A DNA stretch of 64,000 nt from Pseudomonas frederiksbergensis (GCF_001952935.1 NZ_CP018319.1:3802001-3866000); one strand, 5' to 3'; shown: positions 34,639 to 44,127, counted from the stretch's first letter. A program made the numbers and translations. The notes: a model not told the origin generated them from the sequence alone.

Positions 34639-35334
34639 ATGAGCATAGTTCGCACAGCATTACCCTTGGTTCTGCTAACCAGTGTGCTGACTGGTTGCGC
34701 AGGTTTGCAGAAAACCGACTGGCCGACCTGTGCGGCGGTCGGTGGTGTCGTGGGTGCAGGTCTCGGCGCGACCGAGAGCTCGGCATGGGCGGGGTATGGC
34801 GCGCTGCTCGTCGGCGGCACGGCTGCGGCCTATTGCTGGGTTCACGGTGATGGCGACGAAGACGGCGACGGCGTGCCGGATAGCCGCGACAAGTGCCCGG
34901 GAACACCTAAAGGCGTGCGGGTCGATGCCGACGGTTGCCCTCCACCGGTGCCTGCGCCAGTGGTCGAAGAAACGGCCGTGGTTAAAGAAGAGGTCATCGT
35001 CATTCGCGATGTTCACTTCCAGTTTGACAAGGCCACACTGACCCCTGCCGACAAAGTGGTACTCGATAAAATCGCCACTCGCTTGAAAGCGGAAGCGCCT
35101 GACGCTCGACTGACTGTAACCGGTCACACCGACAGCGTCGGCAGCGATACCTATAACCAGAGACTGTCGGATCGTCGTGCGCACTCGGTCGTTGAATACC
35201 TGATTTCCCAAGGTGTACCACGCAGCAGCTTTGTCTCTGTCACCGGTGCCGGCGAAAGCCAGCCGGTTGCCGATAACAAAACCGCTGACGGCCGCTCGAT
35301 GAACCGTCGCACGGAAATCCAAATCAACCGCTAA
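34639..35334 (+). CDS. OmpA-family lipoprotein with calcium-binding-type repeat (paralog 1)
   Basis: A 231-residue protein. Lipobox LLTSVLTGC (Cys 20), a glycine-zipper membrane segment (about 32-67), a thrombospondin-type-3-like acidic motif (DGDEDGDGVPDSRDKCPGTP, about 72-93) and a C-terminal OmpA peptidoglycan-binding domain (VTGHTDSVGSDTYNQRLSDRRA). Anchors outer membrane to peptidoglycan. An AGGAG site precedes the ATG. It is followed by a close paralog. Confidence 0.9.
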   Translation: MSIVRTALPLVLLTSVLTGCAGLQKTDWPTCAAVGGVVGAGLGATESSAWAGYGALLVGGTAAAYCWVHGDGDEDGDGVPDSRDKCPGTPKGVRVDADGCPPPVPAPVVEETAVVKEEVIVIRDVHFQFDKATLTPADKVVLDKIATRLKAEAPDARLTVTGHTDSVGSDTYNQRLSDRRAHSVVEYLISQGVPRSSFVSVTGAGESQPVADNKTADGRSMNRRTEIQINR

Positions 35335-35424
35335 ACCCCTCATGCTCCGCGGCTTGTGCAGTCGCGGATGCGGGTCTTTACTCCTGTGTGACCGGCATTG
35401 GCCGGTAACACAGGAGCTTTCACC

Positions 35425-36141
35425 ATGAGTGTTCTTACACGGACCGTCTTGCCGGTTGTGCTGCTGGGCAGCCTGTTGACCGGTTGCGCTACTCACAGCG
35501 ATGGCACCGCCCCCCTCAATCAACGAACCTGGCCAATCTGCAGCGTTATCGGCGGTCTGGCCGGTGGCGGTCTGGGCGCTCTGCAAAGTAGCGCTTGGGC
35601 GGCCGGTGGGGCGGCGCTCGGTATCTTGACCGGTGGCTTGATCTGTTACGCCCAGGACGGCGACGAAGACGACGATGGGGTTTTCGATCGACGTGATCGC
35701 TGTCCTGATACGCCGGCCAATACCCCCGTGGAACATCATGGTTGCCCATTGCCGCAGTACCCGGTCAGCGTGACACCTGAACCAGTGCAATCGGAGGTCA
35801 TCACCCTGAGCGACGCGGACGACGTACTGTTTGCCTTCAACCAATCCGAACTGACGCCTGCCGCGCAGAGCAAGCTGGATTCGTTGATGCCCAAACTGCA
35901 AAGCGCCGAAGTGGTGAGCATCAAGGTGATCGGACATACCGACAGCGTCGGCTCGGACACCTATAACCAGGCGCTCTCGGAACGTCGCGCCAGTAGCGTG
36001 GCGGCCTACCTGTTGAGCCAGGGCCTGGCGCCGAACAAGCTCACCAGCGAGGGCAAGGGCCAAAGTCAGCCGGTGGCCGATAACGAAACGGAAGAAGGGC
36101 GAGCGAAAAACCGCCGGGTGGAATTGCACGTCAATCGCTGA
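35425..36141 (+). CDS. OmpA-family lipoprotein (paralog 2)
   Basis: A 238-residue tandem paralog of the previous gene: lipobox LGSLLTGC, Gly/Ala segment, acidic motif DGDEDDDGVFDRRDRCPDTP and OmpA domain with VIGHTDSVGSDTYNQALSERRA. The ATG at 35425 follows a CAGGAGC ribosome-binding site. Divergence in the middle region suggests an old duplication. Confidence 0.9.
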   Translation: MSVLTRTVLPVVLLGSLLTGCATHSDGTAPLNQRTWPICSVIGGLAGGGLGALQSSAWAAGGAALGILTGGLICYAQDGDEDDDGVFDRRDRCPDTPANTPVEHHGCPLPQYPVSVTPEPVQSEVITLSDADDVLFAFNQSELTPAAQSKLDSLMPKLQSAEVVSIKVIGHTDSVGSDTYNQALSERRASSVAAYLLSQGLAPNKLTSEGKGQSQPVADNETEEGRAKNRRVELHVNR

Positions 36142-36288
36142 GCCCCGTGATAGAGCCGTCGGGCGACAAATAAGGGCGCTCCGGCGGCCATACGGCAGCC
36201 GTTATGAAGAATTTTCCGTTGCCCTCTGGCTTATCCCGCGTGGAAGCCGGTACTGTGCGCCAAAGAATAATTCTCAACGGGGGAGCGT

Positions 36289-36567
36289 ATGAACGTGTTT
36301 TGGGGGCTGGGGAAGTTGTTGACCCTGCTGTTCTGGCTGGTGGTGTTGACCAATCAGCTCATGCCGTTTGTCAATCCTCTGCATCTGCTGGTCGATCTGG
36401 CTGGCGGCCTGCTGGCCTGCCTTCATCTTCTTGAGGCGGTGTTCTGTTTCCGTAGCCTCAGAGGTCGTGCTCATCCTTGGCGAGATCGCCTGAAGATCCT
36501 GTTTTTCGGCGTTTTCCACCTGCAAACCATCCCGGCTCCGACCGCGTCTAAGGCTTCCCATGCGTAA
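36289..36567 (+). CDS. DUF1145 family small membrane protein
   Basis: A 92-residue protein with two hydrophobic helices (about 8-30 and 33-55). It starts MNVFWGLGKLLTLLFWLVV and has FVNPLHLLVDLAGG typical of DUF1145. Role unknown. The end overlaps the start of the collagen-like gene by eight bases. Confidence 0.85.
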   Translation: MNVFWGLGKLLTLLFWLVVLTNQLMPFVNPLHLLVDLAGGLLACLHLLEAVFCFRSLRGRAHPWRDRLKILFFGVFHLQTIPAPTASKASHA

Positions 36568-37318
36568 ACTCTGTTTGCTCGCTGCACTCATCAGCCCGTT
36601 GGCCTGCGCCCAGGTGGTGAGCGTCGAAACCAACTCGCTGATGCGTTTGCCCAACACCGCCAGCACCTTGCAACTGGAACGCCTGGAAGTGGCCGACTAC
36701 GGCACGTTGTTGATTCCTTCGAATGTGACCGAGGTATCCGTCGGTGAATTGCGTCTGGGGCGTGAAGCGCGGATCGCCATCGTCCCCGGCGAACAGCCGC
36801 TTGAGCTGAAGGTCAGTCGAGCGCAGTTGTCGGAAGGCAGCCAGATCACGGCTCGCGGCGCGCCGGGGACTTATCTCAAGGCCGCCCGTTCCGGGCGTAA
36901 CCTGAACTTGCAGATCAAGTCACTGAGTGCGCCGCAACTGTTGGTAGACGCTCGCGGCGGCGCGGGCGCGCCGGGTTTCGTCGGTCTCGATGGGGCCAAC
37001 GGTCAGGCGCCGGGTTGTACCTGGGGCCAGGCCGGTCGTGGTGCCGATGGCAGTGATGGTAGCGACGGTCAGCCAGGCGCGCCGGGTGCACTGGTTCGCC
37101 TGGAAGTGCCGCGCGATTACCCGGCGGAACTGATCAAGGTTCAGGTGGCCGGCGGCGACGGTGGCGTGGCCGGGCCTGGCGGTAAGCCGGGTGCGGGTGG
37201 CAAGGCCAAGGGCTGCTTTGTTTACAAGGCTGATGGCGGAAAAAATGGTCGTCCTGGCGCTGATGGTCAGCCGGGGCCTGCCGGAGCGGAGGGGGCGGTG
37301 ACCGTGCAGCGGTTGTAA
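36560..37318 (+). CDS. Exported collagen-like Gly-X-Y protein
   Basis: A 252-residue protein with a signal peptide (MRKLCLLAALISPLACA). A beta-rich N-domain spans about 20-125. Two glycine-rich tracts follow: about 132-176 (GAGAPGFVGLDGANG, GADGSDGSDGQPGAPG) and about 195-247 (GGDGGVAGPGGKPGAGG, GRPGADGQPGPAG). The Gly-X-Y periodicity is like bacterial collagen-like proteins, interrupted by two short Cys-containing segments (PGCTWGQ, KGCFVYK). Probably periplasmic or surface-exposed. Overlap with DUF1145 gene indicates co-expression. Confidence 0.72.
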   Translation: MRKLCLLAALISPLACAQVVSVETNSLMRLPNTASTLQLERLEVADYGTLLIPSNVTEVSVGELRLGREARIAIVPGEQPLELKVSRAQLSEGSQITARGAPGTYLKAARSGRNLNLQIKSLSAPQLLVDARGGAGAPGFVGLDGANGQAPGCTWGQAGRGADGSDGSDGQPGAPGALVRLEVPRDYPAELIKVQVAGGDGGVAGPGGKPGAGGKAKGCFVYKADGGKNGRPGADGQPGPAGAEGAVTVQRL

Positions 37319-37333
37319 AAGCGACCGAGTTTT

Positions 37334-37435
37334 GATTGTTCCCACGCTCTGCGTGGGAATACAGCCCGTGACGCTCCGCGTCACTGGACGCGGAGCGTCC
37401 CTTGAGGCATTCCCACGCAGAGCGTGGGAACGATC
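37334..37435. repeat. GTTCCCACGC-type palindromic repeat, copy D
   Basis: Mirrored hairpins between the convergent collagen-like and CopD-like genes; the inner pair is GTGACGCTCCGCGTCAC. Confidence 0.88.
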
Positions 37436-37892
37436 ACGGCCGTGCCGCAGCAATCGCCACCAGCACCAACCCGACAAGCAGATTAATCCCCACCAACTTG
37501 CGAATTTTCCCAAGCGTCGCCGCGCCGGTCGGCCAGTCCTGCGCCGCCACTGCCGTGCGCAACTCTGGCAATAACAAGGCCTGAATCCGGATAAACAGCG
37601 CCGTCATCACCACGTACAACCCCATCATCACCTGCACATACCGCGGCGCCGCTTCAAAACCGCTGTACTGCAAATGAATCATGCCCACACCGCTGATCGG
37701 CAAAAGCACCACCGCAACCCAGACCCAGCGGAAAAAGCCTTGAAACACTTCTACCCACAGCTTCAGTCGGGCAGGGCCTTCAAGTGCCTTCATCGCCGCG
37801 GGCCGCAAGACCATCCACGCGAAAAACATGCCGCCGACCCAGACCAGGGCTGACAGGACATGCAGGGTGTAAACGATGCCAAAAGGTGTCAT
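37434..37892 (-). CDS. CopD-family integral membrane protein
   Basis: A 152-residue protein with four hydrophobic helices. YTLHVLSALVWVGGMFFAWM near the N-terminus has the His/Trp pattern of the CopD family. May relate to copper or haem handling, but without copC/copA neighbours the role is open. Divergent from dinG. Confidence 0.8.
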   Translation of the reverse strand: MTPFGIVYTLHVLSALVWVGGMFFAWMVLRPAAMKALEGPARLKLWVEVFQGFFRWVWVAVVLLPISGVGMIHLQYSGFEAAPRYVQVMMGLYVVMTALFIRIQALLLPELRTAVAAQDWPTGAATLGKIRKLVGINLLVGLVLVAIAAARP

Positions 37893-37991
37893 TGAGGTAC
37901 TCCGTTCTGCGCGGGATTAATTAGCGCGGTATGATAGCCGCCGAACCGAACCACTGAAAATTTATCCAGCGTTTTTTGCGCCCGACAATCC

Positions 37992-40136
37992 ATGATCAGC
38001 ACTGAACTCAAAACCACGATCCAGGGCGCCTACTCGCGTTTTCTCGAAGCCAAGAGCCTCAAGCCGCGCTACGGCCAACGCCTGATGATCGCCGAAATTG
38101 CCAAGGTCCTCGGTGACATCGACACCGATGACGAAGGCCGGCGCAGTGGCGACCCTGCGATTGTCGCGGTGGAAGCCGGCACCGGCACCGGCAAAACCGT
38201 GGCCTACAGCCTGGCCGCCATCCCCACGGCCAAGGCTGCGGGCAAACGCCTGGTGATCGCCACGGCCACCGTGGCCCTGCAAGAGCAGATCGTCTACAAG
38301 GATTTGCCCGACCTGATGCGCAACAGCGGGCTGAATTTCAGCTTCGCCCTGGCCAAGGGACGCGGGCGCTACATGTGCCTGTCCAAGCTCGACATGTTGC
38401 TCCAGGAAGGTCACGCACAAACCGCCACGGCGCAGCTGTTTGAAGAAGAAGGCTTCAAGATCGAGGTCGACGAAGCCAGTCAGAAGCTGTTCACCAGCAT
38501 GATCGAGAAACTCGCCGGCAATAAGTGGGACGGCGACCGCGACAGTTGGTCCACCGCCCTGGAAGACGCCGACTGGGCGCGCCTGACCACCGATCACAGC
38601 CAATGCACCAATCGCCATTGCCCGAACTTCGGCCAGTGCGCCTTCTACAAGGCCCGCGAAGGCATGGGCAAGGTCGATGTGATCGTCACCAATCACGACA
38701 TGGTCCTGGCCGACCTGGCGCTGGGCGGCGGCGCCGTGTTGCCGGACCCGCGCGACACCATCTACGTGTTCGACGAAGGCCACCACCTGCCGGACAAGGC
38801 CATCGGCCATTTCGCCCATTACACGCGCCTGCGTTCCACCGCCGACTGGCTGGAAACCACCGCCAAGAACCTCACCAAATTGCTGGCCCAGCATCCGCTG
38901 CCGGGCGACCTGGGCAAGTTGATCGAACAAGTGCCGGAACTCGCGCGGGAGATCAAGACCCAGCAGCAATTCATGTTCAGCGCCTGCGAGCAGGTCGCCG
39001 ATTTCAAACCGGGCGAAGACGTCGAAGGCCGTGAGCGGCCGCGTCATCGCTTCGTCGCCGGGGTGATTCCCGAGCACATGCGCGAAATGGGCGTCGAGCT
39101 GAAGAAGGGTTTCGCCCGTCTGACCGATCTGTTTACCCGTCTCACCGAACTGCTCAAGGAAGGCATGGATGGCGAGGTCAACATCGGCATCGCCAGCAAT
39201 CAGGCCGAGGAGTGGTACCCGCTGTTCGGCAGCCTGTTGTCCCGTTCTTCGGGCAACTGGGAGTTGTGGGTCGCGTTCACCGCTGAAGACCCGGAAGACA
39301 ACCCGCCGATGGCTCGCTGGCTGACCCTGGCCGAAAGCGGCTCGCTGTTCGACATCGAGGTCAACGCCAGCCCGATCCTCGCGGCGGAAATGCTCCGTCG
39401 CAATTTGTGGAATGTGGCTTACGGCGCTCTGGTGACCTCCGCGACTTTGACCGCGCTCGGCACCTTCGATCGCTTCCGCATGCGCGCCGGCCTGCCGAAA
39501 AAAGCCGTGACCGCAGTGGTTCCAAGCCCGTTTCATCACGCCGACGCTGGCGTGCTGCGGGTGCCGGACCTGAAGGCCGATCCGCGTGATGCGCCGGCCC
39601 ACACCGCAGCGATCATCCGCGACTTGCCGGCCTTGGTGGAAGGTTCGCGTGGCACCCTGGTGCTGTTCTCCTCGCGCAAACAGATGCAGGACGTGTTCGA
39701 CGGCCTCGACCGCGACTGGCGCAAGCAAGTGTTCATTCAAGGCAACCTGTCGAAACAGGAAACCCTGAACAAGCACAAGGCGCGGGTCGATGGCGGTGAT
39801 TCCAGCGTGTTGTTCGGCCTGGCGAGTTTCGCCGAAGGGGTCGATTTGCCGGGTGCGTACTGCGAGCACGTGGTGATCGCGAAGATTCCCTTTTCGGTGC
39901 CCGATGATCCGGTCGAAGCGGCCCTGGCTGAGTGGATCGAGGCTCGGGGTGGCAATCCGTTCATGGAAATCTCCGTGCCCGATGCTTCGCTGAAGCTGGT
40001 CCAGGCCTGCGGTCGCTTGCTGCGCACCGAAGAAGACCGCGGCACCATCACCTTGCTCGATCGACGCCTGGTCACCCAGCGTTATGGCAAGGCAATCCTC
40101 AATGCGTTGCCTCCCTTCCGGCGTGAAATTTCCTGA
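37992..40136 (+). CDS. dinG: ATP-dependent DNA helicase DinG
   Basis: A 714-residue XPD-like superfamily 2 helicase. Walker A AGTGTGKT (about 57-64), Fe-S cysteines near 120 and 199-215 (MCLSK; QCTNRHCPNFGQC), DEGH box (YVFDEGHHL, about 257-265) and C-terminal motifs (GLASFAEGVDLPG; QACGRLLRTEEDRG). It unwinds DNA 5'-3', including R-loops and forks. No clear LexA box lies upstream. Length fits E. coli DinG (716). Confidence 0.97.
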   Translation: MISTELKTTIQGAYSRFLEAKSLKPRYGQRLMIAEIAKVLGDIDTDDEGRRSGDPAIVAVEAGTGTGKTVAYSLAAIPTAKAAGKRLVIATATVALQEQIVYKDLPDLMRNSGLNFSFALAKGRGRYMCLSKLDMLLQEGHAQTATAQLFEEEGFKIEVDEASQKLFTSMIEKLAGNKWDGDRDSWSTALEDADWARLTTDHSQCTNRHCPNFGQCAFYKAREGMGKVDVIVTNHDMVLADLALGGGAVLPDPRDTIYVFDEGHHLPDKAIGHFAHYTRLRSTADWLETTAKNLTKLLAQHPLPGDLGKLIEQVPELAREIKTQQQFMFSACEQVADFKPGEDVEGRERPRHRFVAGVIPEHMREMGVELKKGFARLTDLFTRLTELLKEGMDGEVNIGIASNQAEEWYPLFGSLLSRSSGNWELWVAFTAEDPEDNPPMARWLTLAESGSLFDIEVNASPILAAEMLRRNLWNVAYGALVTSATLTALGTFDRFRMRAGLPKKAVTAVVPSPFHHADAGVLRVPDLKADPRDAPAHTAAIIRDLPALVEGSRGTLVLFSSRKQMQDVFDGLDRDWRKQVFIQGNLSKQETLNKHKARVDGGDSSVLFGLASFAEGVDLPGAYCEHVVIAKIPFSVPDDPVEAALAEWIEARGGNPFMEISVPDASLKLVQACGRLLRTEEDRGTITLLDRRLVTQRYGKAILNALPPFRREIS

Positions 40137-40231
40137 TACACCGGTGGGCAAATTTGCCCACCGCGTTGTCTATCTCTCTGCCATCGCTTTTCCACTGGCC
40201 CATTTGGGTCGTTAGGGAGAATTTCGTTCTC

Positions 40232-42754
40232 ATGATTCGCCGTTCGCTGCGCCGTTCGTTACCTGCCGTTTTCGCTCTGATGTTCGCGGCCCCATTGCTG
40301 GCGGCTCCTGCCGGCCAACAGACGCTGTTCAACTTTGTGCGCCCCGCCGATGTGGTCCAGGTGGCGACTCAGGACGCCAGCCTGCCGCAATCCAACGCCG
40401 AGCAAACGGCCGAAGGCGAAGTGCTGCGTCGGGTGACGTTCAACCCTGCGGCACAACCGACCTTGCGTCTGACCCCGCAGGTGGGCGCCTGGGACTGGTC
40501 GCAGTCGGGCTTCATGAGTTTGCGGATTCAGAGCGCAATGAACTGGGCTGTGACCCTGTATGTGAAAATCCAGAGCAACGACGGCAAGACGCTGATCAGC
40601 CGCGTCGATTTGCCGGCCGGCCCTGCGCAAACCCTATTGGTGCCGCTAACGCCCTTTACGCCATTGAGCCTGGGCCTGAAAGCCGGCCCGCCGATGCCGA
40701 TGATGTTCAATGGCCAACGTGTATTGCTGGCCAGCAGCGCCGGTGAGCTGGAGCGCAGCCAGGTGGTGTCGATGACCTTGTCGATGGATCAGCCGAAAGT
40801 CGCCCAGAGCATCCTGCTGGAACGCTTTGGCGTGCAGGACGGCGATGCGGTTACCCAAGCGGCTTTTGGCGGCCTGGTAGACGCTTACGGCCAGTCGACC
40901 CGGGCCAAATGGCCAGAGAAAGTCAGCAGCGACGAGCAACTGAAAAGCGCCGCCGCCAAGGAACAGCAGCAACTGAAAACCTGGCTGGCCGAGCGCGAGA
41001 AGTCGTCCCTGGACAAGTTTGGCGGCTGGACCAAAGGCCCGGCATTCAAGGCCAGCGGCTTTTTTCGCACCGAAAAACGCGACGGTCGCTGGTATCTGGT
41101 AACCCCGGAAGGCCATCCGTTCTATTCGCTCGGGGTCAACACCGTCACCCCGGATGTCAATCAGACCTACGTCGCCGGCCGCGAGTGGATGTTCGAATCG
41201 CTGCCCAAACCCGACGAGCTGTTGGCCAGCCATTATGGCGAAGGCGATAATCGCGGTGGCAACGGCGTCGATAAGGGCCGTGGCTACAATGCCGGTCGCT
41301 GGTACGACTTCTATGGCGCCAACTTGCAGCGTTTGTATGGCTCGCCGTGTGTGGTGACCAGCGACACCAAGGCCGGTGTCGCCGAAGCAGCCAAGGCTGA
41401 CGCGGTTGCGGCAGCAGTGGAGAAGGCTGCCGAGCAACCGGTCGTTCCTGCGACGGCCGAAGCCGGTGTTGCCGAAGCCGCCAGAACCGGTGCCGCTGAC
41501 GCGACTGCGGCGAAAGCCGCTGAGCAAACACCTGCCGAACCCTGCAAAGCAGTGGTTGATGAACAGCGCTGGGCCCGCCACACCCTGGATCGCCTGCAAG
41601 CCTGGGGCTTCAACACTATCGGCAACTGGAGCGCCCCGGTGCTGGCCAACGCTGATCGCCTGCCCTACACCTTGCCGCTGTCGATCGTCGGCGATTACGC
41701 CAGCATTAGCACCGGCACTGACTGGTGGGGCGGCATGCCCGACCCGTTTGACCCGCGTTTCGCCATGGCTACCGAACGTGCCGTGGCCATCGCCGCGCGG
41801 GACCATCGCGACGATCCTTGGCTGATCGGCTACTTCGCCGATAACGAACTGGCCTGGGCCGGTCCCGGCGATGACCCGAAAGCCCGTTACGCCTTGGTCT
41901 ACGGCACCTTGAAGATGACCACCGACGTGCCGGCCAAACGCGCGTTCCTCAAGCAATTGCGGGATAAGTACCGCAATCAGGCGGGCCTTTCCAAAGCCTG
42001 GGGCATTGATTTGCCGGCCTGGGAATTGATGGAAGACCCGGGCTTCGTGCCGCCGCTGCCAAGCGCCGAATTTCCGGAAATCGAGGCAGACTTCAAATAC
42101 TTCCAGAAGGTCTTCGCCGACACGTACTTCAAGACCCTCTCCGATTCGCTCAAGTGGCACGCGCCGAACCAGCTGTTGCTGGGCGGCCGCTTCGCCAACA
42201 GCACCCCGGAAGCGGTTGAGTCCTGTGCGAAGTATTGCGACGTATTGAGCTTCAACATGTACACCCTGCAACCGCAGGACAGTTACGACTTCGCCATACT
42301 GCGCAGCCTGGACAAACCGGTGCTGGTCACCGAGTTCAACTTCGGCTCCGCGGATCGCGGCCCGTTCTGGGGCGGCGTGACGCAATTGGCCAAGGAAGAA
42401 GACCGTGGGCCCGCTTACGCCAACTTCCTCAAACAGGCGATGAGCGAGCCGTCGATCGTCGGCGTGCACTGGTTCCAATACCTTGATCAACCGGTTACCG
42501 GTCGTCTGCTGGATGGCGAGAACGGTCACTTCGGGCTGGTGGGCATTACCGATCTGCCGTTCCAGGGTTTCGTCGATAGCGTGCGCAAGAGCAATTTGCA
42601 GACCATCGATCAGCTCGGCAAAGAAGCAGAGAAGGCCAAGGCTGAGGCGGATAAAGCCGATCAAGAAGCTGAGGGCGGCAGAAAAGCCGATGCTGGCAAA
42701 GGTGCAGGGCAGGGCGCTGGCCATGCGGGTGGGCATTCCGGCAATGGCCACTGA
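40232..42754 (+). CDS. Large exported beta-agarase/GH42-like glycosidase with Ala-rich insertion
   Basis: An 840-residue protein with a signal peptide (RSLPAVFALMFAAPLLAAPA). An N-terminal carbohydrate-binding-like beta domain (about 25-190) is followed by a TIM-barrel glycosidase domain. The candidate acid/base Glu is about 534 in YFADNELAW and the nucleophile Glu about 699 in LVTEFNFGSADRG. Between about 372 and 440 an Ala/Glu/Lys-rich repeat insert (AGVAEAA twice) is flanked by cysteines. The C-terminus is Lys/Ala/Gly/His-rich. An AGGGAGA site precedes the ATG. Substrate unknown; extracellular polysaccharide is plausible. Confidence 0.82.
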   Translation: MIRRSLRRSLPAVFALMFAAPLLAAPAGQQTLFNFVRPADVVQVATQDASLPQSNAEQTAEGEVLRRVTFNPAAQPTLRLTPQVGAWDWSQSGFMSLRIQSAMNWAVTLYVKIQSNDGKTLISRVDLPAGPAQTLLVPLTPFTPLSLGLKAGPPMPMMFNGQRVLLASSAGELERSQVVSMTLSMDQPKVAQSILLERFGVQDGDAVTQAAFGGLVDAYGQSTRAKWPEKVSSDEQLKSAAAKEQQQLKTWLAEREKSSLDKFGGWTKGPAFKASGFFRTEKRDGRWYLVTPEGHPFYSLGVNTVTPDVNQTYVAGREWMFESLPKPDELLASHYGEGDNRGGNGVDKGRGYNAGRWYDFYGANLQRLYGSPCVVTSDTKAGVAEAAKADAVAAAVEKAAEQPVVPATAEAGVAEAARTGAADATAAKAAEQTPAEPCKAVVDEQRWARHTLDRLQAWGFNTIGNWSAPVLANADRLPYTLPLSIVGDYASISTGTDWWGGMPDPFDPRFAMATERAVAIAARDHRDDPWLIGYFADNELAWAGPGDDPKARYALVYGTLKMTTDVPAKRAFLKQLRDKYRNQAGLSKAWGIDLPAWELMEDPGFVPPLPSAEFPEIEADFKYFQKVFADTYFKTLSDSLKWHAPNQLLLGGRFANSTPEAVESCAKYCDVLSFNMYTLQPQDSYDFAILRSLDKPVLVTEFNFGSADRGPFWGGVTQLAKEEDRGPAYANFLKQAMSEPSIVGVHWFQYLDQPVTGRLLDGENGHFGLVGITDLPFQGFVDSVRKSNLQTIDQLGKEAEKAKAEADKADQEAEGGRKADAGKGAGQGAGHAGGHSGNGH

Positions 42755-42769
42755 GTCCTGTTAGACCGC

Positions 42770-42850
42770 GTTATCGTTCTTCGCGAGCAGGCTCGCTCCC
42801 ACAATGGTCCAGCGTGAACCCTGTGGGAGTGAGCCTGCTCGCGATGGCGC
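42770..42850. repeat. REP pair
   Basis: Inverted GCGAGCAGGCTCGCTCCCAC elements between two genes in tandem, the only REP pair of the window not placed between convergent genes. Confidence 0.85.
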
Positions 42851-42981
42851 CCGCCAAGGCACCATAAAATTCTGATCCCATCCATGGGCAACCGACCGCC
42901 CAGCCCGCAACAGTTCCCAAAACCCTCTGGGGCTGGAACAATGCGGGCACTTTGTAGAGCTTTATATCCGGGGAGTTGCGG

Positions 42982-44127
42982 GTGCAGATTCAGGGTTTTT
43001 ACGAGCTGAAGTTCGAAGCGGTGCGTGAGGCTTTCGCGGCGCTGTTCGACGATTCTCAGGAACGCGGTGCAGCGTTGTGCATCAAGATCGGCGGTGAAAC
43101 CGTGGTCGACCTTTGGGCCGGTAGCGCTGACAAGGATGGCACCGAAGCCTGGCACAGCGACACCATCGCCAATCTGTTCTCCTGCACCAAGACCTTTACC
43201 GCGGTCACCGCCCTGCAACTGGTGGCCGAAGGCAAGCTGCAACTGGATGCACCGGTTGCCCGCTACTGGCCCGAGTTCGCCGCCGCCGGCAAAGAGTCCG
43301 TGACCCTGCGTCAATTACTCTGCCATCAGGCCGGTCTGCCGGCGTTGCGTGAGCTGTTGGCCCCGGAAGCCCTTTACGACTGGCAAACCATGGTTGACGC
43401 CTTGGCCGCTGAAGAACCGTGGTGGACGCCGGGGGTTGGTCACGGTTACGCCGCGATCACCTACGGCTGGCTGGTCGGTGAGTTGCTGCGTCGTGCCGAC
43501 GGTCGTGGGCCGGGTGAGGCCATCGTGGCGCGGGTTGCAAAGCCTTTGGGCCTGGATTTCCACGTCGGCCTGGCGGACCAGGAGTTCCATCGCGTGGCGC
43601 ACATCGCCCGTGGCAAAGGCAATGTCGGCGATGCCGCCGCCCAACGCTTGTTGCAAGTGACCATGCGCGAGCCGACGGCCATGACCACGAGGGCGTTCAC
43701 TAACCCGCCATCGATCATGACCAGCACCAACAAACCCGAGTGGCGACGCATGCAGCAACCGGCCGCCAATGGCCACGGCAATGCCCGCAGCCTGGCCGGG
43801 TTTTATGCCGGTCTGCTCGATGGCAGCTTGCTGGAAAGCGAAATGCTCGAGGAACTGACGCGCGAGCACAGCCGCGGCGAGGACAAGACTTTACTGACCC
43901 GGACCCGTTTCGGCCTGGGTTGCATGCTCGATCAACCGGACGTCCCCAACGCCACCTACGGCCTCGGCCCTCGTGCGTTCGGTCATCCGGGGGCGGGCGG
44001 TTCCACCGGTTTTGCCGACCCGGAACACGATGTGGCCTTTGGCTTTGTGACAAATACCCTGGGACCGTACGTCTTGATGGATCCGCGCGCGCAAACGCTC
44101 GTGCGGGCCCTGGCCACTTGTCTGTAA
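42982..44127 (+). CDS. Serine hydrolase, beta-lactamase/EstB-like fold
   Basis: A 381-residue protein with the S-x-x-K motif SCTK (LFSCTKTFTAVTAL) near residue 70, a YxN-like GYAAITYGWL segment and a late GHPGAGGSTGFADP motif. Class C beta-lactamase-like esterase/transpeptidase family. No signal peptide, so cytoplasmic esterase is more likely than antibiotic resistance. GTG at 42982 with GGGGAG six bases upstream is preferred to a TTG two codons earlier. Confidence 0.87.
   Translation: MQIQGFYELKFEAVREAFAALFDDSQERGAALCIKIGGETVVDLWAGSADKDGTEAWHSDTIANLFSCTKTFTAVTALQLVAEGKLQLDAPVARYWPEFAAAGKESVTLRQLLCHQAGLPALRELLAPEALYDWQTMVDALAAEEPWWTPGVGHGYAAITYGWLVGELLRRADGRGPGEAIVARVAKPLGLDFHVGLADQEFHRVAHIARGKGNVGDAAAQRLLQVTMREPTAMTTRAFTNPPSIMTSTNKPEWRRMQQPAANGHGNARSLAGFYAGLLDGSLLESEMLEELTREHSRGEDKTLLTRTRFGLGCMLDQPDVPNATYGLGPRAFGHPGAGGSTGFADPEHDVAFGFVTNTLGPYVLMDPRAQTLVRALATCL

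Noticed and set aside
36560..37318. Phage tail fibre (collagen-like)
   Set aside because: It has a signal peptide and no phage genes nearby.
37962..40151. 729-codon frame antisense to dinG
   Set aside because: dinG on the other strand has all helicase motifs; the antisense product has none.
40646..42751. Long frame antisense to the glycosidase gene
   Set aside because: Shadow frame; no signal, motif or start site.
42982..44127. Antibiotic-resistance class C beta-lactamase
   Set aside because: It has the S-x-x-K fold motif but no signal peptide and no KTG box in the usual form; an esterase-like hydrolase fits better.
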